A stretch of DNA of 25,514 nt from JACRIM01 sp964605185 (GTDB lineage Bacteria; Planctomycetota; Phycisphaerae; UBA1845; UTPLA1). Every line of letters starts with the position of its first letter. Position 1 is the first letter of the stretch. The position numbers and the translations under genes were made by a program. Shown here one piece after another: positions 14,285 to 21,049 of the stretch. Under the pieces are notes generated by a model. The model was not told where the DNA came from. It was given only the letters and a program-made list of their open reading frames with translations, and did not search any database. The stretch lies in contig CAZSBF010000063.1 in the NCBI GenBank assembly GCA_964605185.1, forward strand, positions 1 to 25,514. The letters run 5' to 3'.

Positions 14285-16219
14285 CTAGGCCTCCACCGTG
14301 GTGAGGGAGCCGGTTGGCTGGCGCGGCGGCGTAGCGCTCGGCGAAGCGTCGCGGAGATACATCCGGGCCCATGCATCGAGCATGACGATCTTCCAAAGCG
14401 TCGGGCCGTGGTTGCGACGGGCGGAGCGATGCTCGTTCCACAATCGGCTAACCTCGGACTGATCGAGCCATTCGTTGAAGGGTGACGATGATGACGTCAC
14501 GGCGTCGTGGAAGCGCTCGGCGAGCGGCCCGCGGAACCAAGCGTCGAGCGGCACTTCGAATCCAGTCTTGGGACGGCGCGCGGCGTCGGCGTTGACTCTT
14601 CGCTCAACGATGCGTCGGAGGATTCGCTTGCCGGTGGCTCGATCGAGACGCATCGACGGCGGCACACGCCAGGCCAGTTCGATCCATTGGTAATCAAGCA
14701 TCGGGGATCGCACTTCCAATGCGTGGGCCATGCTGGCGCGATCGACTTTCGTGAGGATGCCGTCGGCGAGCCCGAGTCGGATGTCAACATACTGGCACTT
14801 CGACACGTGGTCGGCGGCGTCGCAATGATCGTAAAGCTCGCGCACGCGTTGCAGCGGGTCGTAGGCAGGCTTCGCATTGGCAAGCAACCGATTGACGTCG
14901 GCGGCATCCAGGGTGGCGATGCTCTGGCCGTGGCCGGTGGCGTCGTCGACGGCGAAATTGCGAAGCGTCGCACCGGCGCGAAGCGGGCGCGGCAGCGCGT
15001 GGCCGGTCGGGTAGATCGCGCCGAGCGGGCCGAGCAGTCCGCGTCGAATGATGCTGGGAATCAATCGGCGTATGCGGTGCTCGGCGGCGTCGAATCGGTA
15101 GCGACGATAGCCGGCACACACTTCGTCGCCGCCATCGCCGGAGAGGGCGACGGTGACGAGTCGGCGTGTCTCGCGCGAGAGGAAATACGTCGGGATCGCC
15201 GAGGCGTCGGCAAATGGCTCGTCGAAATGGCGGCAGAGCGTTTCGGCGATGTCGTCGGTATCGATCGAGGCGATGAGTTCGTGGTGGCGCGTGCCGAGTC
15301 TCGAGGCCGTTGCAGCGGCGGCTGCGCGCTCGTCGAAGTTTGCTTCATCAAATCCGCAGGTGACACTGTCGATCGGGCTGCGCGAGAGCGACGCCATGGC
15401 GGCGACGACGGCGGCGGAGTCGATGCCGGCGCTGAGGAACGCGCCGACGGGGACATCGGCGACCATGCGACAGCGTGTTGCATCGCGGAGGCTGTGCCAG
15501 ATTTGCTCGGCGATGGTCTCGGTGCTGCCCTGCAGCGGCTCGCCGGCGTGGAGGTCCCAGTATGGTCGAATCGCGATGCGTCCGTCGCGAAAGGTCAGCA
15601 TCGTGGCGGGAGGCAACTTGCAGATGCCCTTGAAGATGGTCTTCGGCGAGGGGATGTAACCGAAGGTGAGGAAGTCGACGAGGGCGGTGTGGTCGATCTC
15701 GCGCGGGATGCGCGGCGCTGCGAGGATGGCCTTCAGCTCGGAGCCGAAGATGAGCCGCGCTCCGTCGTGGTAGTAGTAAAGCGGTTTGACGCCGAGGCGG
15801 TCGCGCGCGAGGAGTGCGGTGCGCGTCGTGTCGTCCCACAGGGCGAAGGCGAACATGCCGCTTACGCGTTCGACGCAGGATTCACCGTGTTCCTCAAACA
15901 GGTGCACAAGGCACTCGCTGTCCCCGGCCGTGCGAAAGTGGTGGCCCTTCTGTTGCAGGAATTCGCGGAGTTCGAGAAAGTTGTAGAACTCGCCGTTGGC
16001 GACGGCGTGGAGGGTGCCGCGTTCGTTGGCGATGGGCTGGCCGCCGCCGTGCAGGTCGATGACGGCGAGTCGCCGGTGGCCGAGCAGGGCGTGGCGGCCG
16101 AGGTGAAAGCCGGAGCCGTCAGGTCCGCGATGGGCGAGGCGCGCGGTCATCTCGCGGAGGACGGCATGGTCGGCCTCGCCGAGCGGGTCGGTGGAGATGA
16201 TGCCTGCAATGCCGCACAT
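14285..16219 (-). CDS. asnB: Asparagine synthase (glutamine-hydrolysing) family amidotransferase
   Basis: A 644-residue protein of normal AsnB length. The N-terminal class II glutamine amidotransferase domain starts MCGIAG with nucleophile Cys2, so the ATG is certain. It includes RGPDGSG and NGEFYN. The C-terminal synthetase domain has the ATP pyrophosphatase loop as FLSAGIDSAA (about 261-270), where many homologues have SGGxDS, and ALSGDGGDEVCAGY further on. It releases ammonia from glutamine and passes it to an adenylated carboxylate. Many copies of this family lie in polysaccharide and exosortase loci and amidate sugars or other acids instead of aspartate. Its position ahead of a PaaK/CapK-like gene supports that. 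Diverges from tatA. Confidence 0.94.
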   Translation of the reverse strand: MCGIAGIISTDPLGEADHAVLREMTARLAHRGPDGSGFHLGRHALLGHRRLAVIDLHGGGQPIANERGTLHAVANGEFYNFLELREFLQQKGHHFRTAGDSECLVHLFEEHGESCVERVSGMFAFALWDDTTRTALLARDRLGVKPLYYYHDGARLIFGSELKAILAAPRIPREIDHTALVDFLTFGYIPSPKTIFKGICKLPPATMLTFRDGRIAIRPYWDLHAGEPLQGSTETIAEQIWHSLRDATRCRMVADVPVGAFLSAGIDSAAVVAAMASLSRSPIDSVTCGFDEANFDERAAAAATASRLGTRHHELIASIDTDDIAETLCRHFDEPFADASAIPTYFLSRETRRLVTVALSGDGGDEVCAGYRRYRFDAAEHRIRRLIPSIIRRGLLGPLGAIYPTGHALPRPLRAGATLRNFAVDDATGHGQSIATLDAADVNRLLANAKPAYDPLQRVRELYDHCDAADHVSKCQYVDIRLGLADGILTKVDRASMAHALEVRSPMLDYQWIELAWRVPPSMRLDRATGKRILRRIVERRVNADAARRPKTGFEVPLDAWFRGPLAERFHDAVTSSSSPFNEWLDQSEVSRLWNEHRSARRNHGPTLWKIVMLDAWARMYLRDASPSATPPRQPTGSLTTVEA

Positions 16220-16334
16220 GGTGGTGTCGCCGATAATCGCGGGACTGCGTGTTTATCGGCAGAAATGGCGGGTTCGGGCGACCGCCGGCGGCCGTGGCGG
16301 GTGGATTGCTGTGGGCAATCGCGGCGGGCGGCGA

Positions 16335-16340
16335 TATAGT
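16335..16340 (+). promoter_or_regulatory. Candidate -10 box for tatA
   Basis: TATAGT, with TGGGCA 17 bases upstream as a fair -35 match (4 of 6). This would give a leader of about 30 bases carrying the ribosome site. Confidence 0.35.
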
Positions 16341-16376
16341 CTAAATGAAGCGCAGCGGCGCACCTGGAGCATTTCG

Positions 16377-16625
16377 ATGATCGCAACGACCCCCATGCTC
16401 GCGTTTATTCAGAACATCGGCATGTTCGAATGGGTTGCCATTGGCGCCGTGGCGCTCCTGCTCTTCGGCAAGCGCCTGCCCGAAGTAGGCCGCTCGCTGG
16501 GTCGGGGGATCGTCGAATTCAAGAAGGGCTTGAAGGAGACGACGGACGAGATCAGCCAGGTGAGCACCGAAACAAAGCCGGATGCGCCGCGGAAGATTGA
16601 TTCGTCGACCAGTGAGCAGAAGTAG
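16377..16625 (+). CDS. tatA: Twin-arginine translocase subunit TatA/TatE family
   Basis: An 82-residue pore-forming subunit of the Tat system, which exports folded proteins. Seen: a short periplasmic N-terminus, one membrane helix (about 18-31), then the hallmark FGKRLPEVGRSLGRGIVEFKKG with the hinge and amphipathic helix, and a polar Lys/Ser/Thr-rich tail. ATG at 16377 with GGAG 7 bases upstream. A longer in-frame extension overlaps the asnB start and is unlikely. No tatB or tatC lies nearby, so this gene is detached from the rest of the system. Confidence 0.94.
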   Translation: MIATTPMLAFIQNIGMFEWVAIGAVALLLFGKRLPEVGRSLGRGIVEFKKGLKETTDEISQVSTETKPDAPRKIDSSTSEQK

Positions 16626-16632
16626 GGGCTTG

Positions 16633-16704
16633 CGAAACGCCGAAAAGTCGAAACGCCAAGACTCCAAAACGTCGAAACGCCAAACCGCCGACACACCGAT
16701 CAGT
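16633..16704. repeat. Degenerate 8-bp tandem repeat, nine units
   Basis: Starting at 16633 the DNA reads as back-to-back octamers close to CGAAACGC. The units are CGAAACGC, CGAAAAGT, CGAAACGC, CAAGACTC, CAAAACGT, CGAAACGC, CAAACCGC, CGACACAC and CGATCAGT. It begins 7 bases after the tatA stop. On the minus strand it translates as a run of Phe/Arg/Gly repeats that could be miscalled as protein. Confidence 0.75.
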
Positions 16705-17343
16705 TGAAACTCGGCTGCGCAGCAAGCCTTTGGTTTGCGTTGTGCATTTCACCACGTTCCATTGAGCAAGAAAAAAGCACCTCCCCCCGAAAAAAGCCGA
16801 AATTCCGGGTTGGTGCCCGAAAAAAGACGAAAAGCGTTTGCGGCAGCGGCGGAGTCTTGAGACCCGAGTCTTGGGTCTGGAGGCGCAGGATGGGGTCTTG
16901 CGCGATTGACGGTGGAATAGATCGGATTGTTTGTCGGCTCACCACGGTCGGACGTCCCTTCGAGAGAATCCTAACAGATACCTAACTAATATAGCATGGT
17001 CGGCGGCGGAGGCAAGCGGAATTTCAGTTTTTTTCTGAGCCGCTAAGTGTTGGGGGGATCGAGAGTTGCCGCGGACAATCGCACAACGGTCGGCGCCGAT
17101 CTTTTCACGCGGGTATTCGACGAGGGAACAAGGTTCCATGTTTCGTAGCCGCCGGGGTGGCCCCGGCAATCCCGGATCGTCGGCGAATTGCACGAATCGA
17201 CGGATTCGACCCATGCCACCCACAATGCGTGGGAGGTAGGATCGAGCGGCTGGCTCGGATGCTGCCTTCATTGACAGGTGACGGTCCGACAAAACAATGC
17301 GCCGCTTGATATACCACATTATCACGGTGAGGCCGTCACTCAG

Positions 17344-17360
17344 TGGTTGAAAATCAACCA
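17344..17360. promoter_or_regulatory. Operator-like palindrome at the ATPase promoter
   Basis: TGGTTGA-AAA-TCAACCA, a perfect 7-bp inverted repeat. It overlaps the proposed -35 box TTGAAA (17347-17352). A partial third half-site, TTCAACC, ends just before the ATG. Confidence 0.5.
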
Positions 17361-17375
17361 TCAAATGGCTAATAT
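17347..17375 (+). promoter_or_regulatory. Promoter of the AAA/DUF4143 gene, probably leaderless
   Basis: TTGAAA at 17347-17352, a 17-base spacer, then TAATAT at 17370-17375. The predicted transcript start falls at about 17382, which is the ATG itself. There is no Shine-Dalgarno site upstream of that ATG, consistent with a leaderless mRNA. Confidence 0.5.
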
Positions 17376-17381
17376 TCAACC

Positions 17382-18635
17382 ATGCTTCGGCGCCACATTA
17401 CCCCCGGCCTTCTCGCCGCCCTGGCGGACACGCCCGTCGTCCTCCTGCACGGAGCCCGCCAGACCGGTAAAACGACACTGGTACGTGAGATTGCGCAGGC
17501 CGACCACCCGGCGCGCTATCTGACGCTCGATGACCCTGCGGTGCGAGGCGCCGCGGAATCGGATCCACATGGTTTTGTCGAAGGGCTCGAAGGCCCGGTG
17601 GTCATCGATGAGGTGCAGCGTGTTCCTTCGCTGGCCCTTGCCATTAAGGCATCGGTCGATCGTGATCGCAGGGCGGGCAGGTTTCTGCTCACGGGGTCGG
17701 CCAACATACTTCAGGTACCGCGCCTTTCCGAATCGCTGACGGGCAGAATGGAGATCCATACGCTGTGGCCTCTTTCTCAAGGCGAGATCGAGGGCAGACG
17801 GGAGAACTTCATTGACGTGCTTTTCGCGGCGAGGTCACCCCGGCTGATCGCGGTGCCGAAAAAAGGAGCATCCCTGGCCGATCGGATTGCGCGAGGTGGA
17901 TACCCGGAGATGATCAAGCGGCATGAGGATGCCCGGCGGCGCAGCTGGTTTGCATCCTATCTCGAAACAATTCTGCAACGCGACGTCCGGGACCTGGCCA
18001 ACATCGAAGGGCTAACCGCTTTGCCGAACTTACTTGCGCTGATTGCCAGCAGAACCGGCGGCCTTCTAAATTATGCCGACATTTCCCGAAGCGTGCAGAT
18101 TGCCCAGTCGACCTTAAAGCGCTATCTGGCGCTGTTGGAGTTGACCTTTCTGATCCAGTCGTTGCCGCCATGGCACGGCAACCTGGGGCTGCGAATTGTG
18201 AAATCGCCCAAGCTCTATTTGAGCGATACCGGGCTTTTGCTGTATCTCTTGAGGAGTGATCGCCAACGACTTGCCACGGATCTGACACTGCTGGGTCCGG
18301 TCACGGAGAATTTCGTGATCACCGAACTGCGGAAAGCTGCCACGTGGAGTCGCACCAACCCCAGCCTGTTTCATTACCGAACGCACGGTGGCGCTGAAGT
18401 CGATTTGGTGCTGGAGGGTGAGGGAGGCCGAATCATCGGGATCGAGATCAAGTCGAGTTCCAGTATCTCAGTGGATGATCTCAAGGGGCTGAAACACCTC
18501 CAGGAGGCCGCCGGCCGGCGGTTCCATCGCGGCGTTTTGCTCTATGGAGGCACCGAGTCCGTGCCCATCGGGCGCGGGCTGCTGGCGTTTCCAATTTCGT
18601 CGATTTGGAGATTTGGCGAGATGACGGGCGATTAG
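17382..18635 (+). CDS. AAA ATPase with DUF4143 domain
   Basis: A 417-residue stand-alone ATPase of the AAA_14/DUF4143 family. Walker A is GARQTGKTT (24-32), Walker B is VVIDEVQ (73-79), and a sensor-like LLTGSAN lies near 102-108. The DUF4143 region (about 180-380) includes YLETILQRDVRDL and a nuclease-like strand pattern ending EVDLVLEGEGG...IGIEIKSS, resembling the E-x-K end of a PD-(D/E)xK fold. These proteins are scattered, often laterally moved, and of unknown job; links to toxins and to DNA have been suggested. No partner gene adjoins it. It is flanked by repeats and faces a convergent gene. There is no ribosome site before the ATG (see promoter). Confidence 0.94.
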   Translation: MLRRHITPGLLAALADTPVVLLHGARQTGKTTLVREIAQADHPARYLTLDDPAVRGAAESDPHGFVEGLEGPVVIDEVQRVPSLALAIKASVDRDRRAGRFLLTGSANILQVPRLSESLTGRMEIHTLWPLSQGEIEGRRENFIDVLFAARSPRLIAVPKKGASLADRIARGGYPEMIKRHEDARRRSWFASYLETILQRDVRDLANIEGLTALPNLLALIASRTGGLLNYADISRSVQIAQSTLKRYLALLELTFLIQSLPPWHGNLGLRIVKSPKLYLSDTGLLLYLLRSDRQRLATDLTLLGPVTENFVITELRKAATWSRTNPSLFHYRTHGGAEVDLVLEGEGGRIIGIEIKSSSSISVDDLKGLKHLQEAAGRRFHRGVLLYGGTESVPIGRGLLAFPISSIWRFGEMTGD

Positions 18636-18737
18636 TTCAATGGCCGGCGCAGGTGGTATGGCGGGCCATTCCGCACTGGAACAGATTGATGGCGAGGACA
18701 GGCAACTATTTGTGCCCGTTCGGCAGGGTCGAGTTCG

Positions 18738-19943
18738 TCAGGAATAGGTGGCGGTCCCTATCGGTCGACGACGTCGCACAAGTGCAAGCATAACAAGAAC
18801 CAGCGGCAGTGCCGCGGGTTCGGGTAGGACCGCGCGCCATGCTTCATACGTACCGGAAGGATTGATTCCAACACCGACGATCACTGAACCATCGGAGGAT
18901 ATATCAGTCGCACCCTGGAGCTGCCATCCAGTAAGGTTCGCACCGAGCGAGGAGAGGACTGTTGACAATCGGCGCATCCCATTTAGCGGATCCCAAATAA
19001 AGGCTACGTATCCATTGACTGAATTTGTCGTGCCGATGATAGACCATCCAGGTCCATCAATTGCAGCGGCGGAGCTAAAAGGAGTTCCGCCGGGCGCGAC
19101 GGCCAGGCTGCCCAGCCCTACCATTCCGGACTGTTGATCCCATCGAAACGCCTCACGTTCCATGGAAGCGGTTCTTCGATAACCAACGATACTGTGACCC
19201 GTCGATGAAGCGGCCACTGCTGTGCTGGATATTGAAGAACCGAGCGGATCAAGATTTACCATGCCATCAGTGCTTGTCCATCGAAAGGCGCTTGGAAGTG
19301 CGCTGGGAAAAGTACTACTGCCCACAACGGTATTTCCGTCCAAAGAGATGCCGTTGGCACGCGAACTCAATGCACCTGGGAGCGTGCCCAAGTTTTGATA
19401 ACTGAATGTACCGGGCGCATCATAAGTCATGCGTAGCGCCCTTGTGGGGCCGCCAGAGATTGAGAAATCAGAGTATCCAACCGAGGTAACGCCGTCTCCA
19501 GATACGTCGTACAGTTCGGTAAACTTGCCAATATCGATTACATGATTTACACCGTTCGGGTCTCTATAAAGACCGCGCGCTTCGGCACTCCCGCATAACG
19601 TGGTCTTGCCGACGACAACATCGCCATACGACGACGTACCAGTTGCTTCTGTGCAATCGCCCCAGCCTAAGTCCATCATTGGACCGCTTTGCCATCGAAA
19701 CGCATGGCCCACATTGCTTGGAGATGGGGGTAAAGCAGATACTACTGAACTTCCAACAACAGTGCTTCCATCTGCTGAAACCGAAGTGGCGCCGCTCAAA
19801 AAGGTTCCGCTCGGCAACTCACCGAGGCCCATGAATTGCGCTGGCGGATCGGCAAAACTGACGGCGGTTGCAATACCGACGAGTAAGCCGGCTAGCGCAA
19901 CGAATCGGATTGATAATACATGGAATTGGGCAAAGTGAGACAT
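18738..19943 (-). CDS. HAF-repeat PEP-CTERM protein
   Basis: A 401-residue secreted protein. The signal peptide (to about residue 31, ending SFADP) is followed by at least six copies of a short HAF-type repeat with the pattern S-x-DGxxVVGxS: SVSADGSTVVGSS, DVSGDGVTSVGYS, GISLDGNTVVGSS, then more divergent AASSTGHSIVGYR, AIDGPGWSIIGTT and DISSDGSVIVGVG. Linking segments often hold AFRW or a similar motif. Such repeats probably build a beta-propeller-like surface. The C-terminus is a PEP-CTERM signal: LPEP (373-376), a hydrophobic helix, then RRRR. The ATG at 19943 has GGAG 7 bases upstream; a longer frame to 20033 runs through the promoter. GC is clearly lower than in neighbouring housekeeping genes. 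Function unknown, likely surface-exposed. Confidence 0.9.
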   Translation of the reverse strand: MSHFAQFHVLSIRFVALAGLLVGIATAVSFADPPAQFMGLGELPSGTFLSGATSVSADGSTVVGSSVVSALPPSPSNVGHAFRWQSGPMMDLGWGDCTEATGTSSYGDVVVGKTTLCGSAEARGLYRDPNGVNHVIDIGKFTELYDVSGDGVTSVGYSDFSISGGPTRALRMTYDAPGTFSYQNLGTLPGALSSRANGISLDGNTVVGSSTFPSALPSAFRWTSTDGMVNLDPLGSSISSTAVAASSTGHSIVGYRRTASMEREAFRWDQQSGMVGLGSLAVAPGGTPFSSAAAIDGPGWSIIGTTNSVNGYVAFIWDPLNGMRRLSTVLSSLGANLTGWQLQGATDISSDGSVIVGVGINPSGTYEAWRAVLPEPAALPLVLVMLALVRRRRPIGTATYS

Positions 19944-20009
19944 GAAGTCGCTCCATATCACAATTGTCAACCGCTGGACCAAATCGTCCGATTCTGAAGG
20001 CCACAACAA

Positions 20010-20038
20010 ATTATACCGAAGTGGTACACACAATTCAA
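20010..20038 (-). promoter_or_regulatory. Sigma-70-type promoter of the HAF-repeat gene
   Basis: On the minus strand: TTGAAT (20038-20033), a 17-base spacer, TATAAT (20015-20010). The predicted start near 20003 leaves about 60 bases of leader containing GGAG before the ATG at 19943. Confidence 0.6.
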
Positions 20039-20232
20039 CCGGAACTACTCATTGTGTGCATATTTGAATAATATCTCGCAATGCTCTGCTCGAGGCGATT
20101 TGACTTGACCATTGTGTTTTGTGCTGCAACAGCTTATAGCGAGCTCATTGACAACCATGGACAGCCACTTCTGTCCTTTCTACCGAGTTTATTTCCGCCG
20201 ACCACCCGCACGGTCCGGACTGTTCGCGCCGA

Positions 20233-20253
20233 CCGCGTACTTTGAGTACGCGG
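20233..20253. repeat. Perfect 9-bp hairpin downstream of the TetR gene
   Basis: CCGCGTACT-TTG-AGTACGCGG, 52 bases past the TetR stop. It lacks a T-run on either strand. It may be a factor-independent end without U-tract, an mRNA-protecting hairpin or an extragenic repeat. Confidence 0.6.
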
Positions 20254-20305
20254 CACCTTGTGATTCGGGCGCATTCTTGATCAACGGGAGATTGACGGGC
20301 GGAGA

Positions 20306-20938
20306 TTATCTGGACCGTTTGCCCGGCACACCGCTTGTCACGTCGCCGGCGAGTTGTTCCATTAACAATCCTATCGCCTGTTCCACCGTTGCGGGTGTTG
20401 CGTGGCCGGGGATGGCCAATGGTTTGATGAGCGCGAAGCCGATGGCGGCGTGGACGAGTTGCCATGCAAGGCCGACGGCGGAGACATCGCTGCGGACCTG
20501 GCCGGCACGCTGGGCGCGTTTGATGACATTGGTGAGAAACTGTGCGTATTGCTGATAGTGTTTTCGCAATGCGGCCTGGATCATCGGTTCGTTGTATTCG
20601 GATTGGGCGGCGAAGATGATGCGGTAGAGATGCTGGCCGCGCGGGTTGGTGGTGGCGGGGTTCAGGCGAAGCAGCACGCGGAGCTGATCGGCCGGGCTGC
20701 GCAGGGGGGCGATGGCTTTCTTCCATTCGCGGATGACATATTTACCAATTTGTTCGAGCAGGGCGACGAAGAGGTCGTGCTTGCTGGCGAAGTGTTGATA
20801 GAGGACGGGCTCGCTGACGTGGGCGGCGCGGGCGAGGCGGGCCGTCGTCGTGCCCTGATAGCCGAACTCCGCGAAGCAGGCGATGGCGGCCTCGAGCAGT
20901 TGCTCGCGGCGATCGGAAGCCTTCATTCGGGCGGCCAT
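20306..20938 (-). CDS. TetR-family transcriptional regulator
   Basis: A 210-residue one-domain-plus-ligand-pocket repressor. The N-terminal helix-turn-helix (about residues 10-57) is textbook: REQLLEAAIACFAEFGYQGTTTARLARAAHVSEPVLYQHFASKHDLF. The rest is an all-helical ligand and dimer domain, in which the effector cannot be predicted. Start: ATG at 20938. Met5 is an alternative and neither has a strong ribosome site. It lies downstream of the alpha/beta-hydrolase lipoprotein on the same strand, with 111 bases and two palindromes between them. Whether it controls that gene, itself or a distant target is open. Confidence 0.94.
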   Translation of the reverse strand: MAARMKASDRREQLLEAAIACFAEFGYQGTTTARLARAAHVSEPVLYQHFASKHDLFVALLEQIGKYVIREWKKAIAPLRSPADQLRVLLRLNPATTNPRGQHLYRIIFAAQSEYNEPMIQAALRKHYQQYAQFLTNVIKRAQRAGQVRSDVSAVGLAWQLVHAAIGFALIKPLAIPGHATPATVEQAIGLLMEQLAGDVTSGVPGKRSR

Positions 20939-20972
20939 GGGTTATGCGCCTTGGTTAAAGAGCGATTGCGTT

Positions 20973-21017
20973 GGCGGGCAGGGACGCCCGCCCCACTGGG
21001 CAGGCCACGACGCCTGC
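20973..21017. repeat. Tandem pair of GC-rich palindromes
   Basis: GGCGGGC-AGGGAC-GCCCGCC (20973-20992) is followed 7 bases later by GCAGGC-CACGAC-GCCTGC (21000-21017). Both loops are six bases. It lies between the hydrolase stop and the TetR start. Paired hairpins in non-coding DNA look like a REP/BIME-type element. Confidence 0.7.
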
Positions 21018-21049
21018 TCCATTTAGAGGATGATACCAACACACCATGA

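Larger units (their letters stand above)
16626..17381. other. Gene-free stretch of about 750 bases between tatA and the AAA ATPase
   Basis: Contains the octamer repeat (16633-16704), a 17-base direct repeat CCCGAAAAAAG(C/A)CGAAA at 16786 and 16816, and a weak 7-base repeat of the AAGACTC type on the minus strand near 16855-16885. The ATPase promoter and palindrome lie at its right end. A 146-codon minus-strand frame at 16939-17379 has no recognisable domain and I do not call it. Confidence 0.65.
19944..20305. other. Gene-free stretch of about 360 bases
   Basis: Holds the promoter of the HAF-repeat gene on its left side and a perfect hairpin at 20233-20253 on its right side, between that gene and the end of the TetR gene. 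No supported gene. Confidence 0.7.

Noticed and set aside
8883..16219. Exosortase or EpsI-like gene in the polysaccharide region
   Set aside because: Looked for because of the PEP-CTERM proteins. None of the proteins shows exosortase Cys/Arg/His motifs; the VanZ-like protein is a different family.
14507..16339. 610-codon open frame on the plus strand opposite asnB
   Set aside because: It is an antisense frame kept open by high GC. asnB on the other strand has complete catalytic motifs; this translation has none.
16633..16755. Phe/Arg/Gly-repeat protein on the minus strand after tatA
   Set aside because: It is only the translation of the octamer repeats.
16939..17379. 146-codon minus-strand frame before the AAA ATPase
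   Set aside because: No domain, no ribosome site, and it would start inside the ATPase promoter. Left as uncalled non-coding DNA.
20112..20555. Plus-strand frame over the TetR 3' end
   Set aside because: Overlaps the TetR coding region antisense and has no recognisable features.
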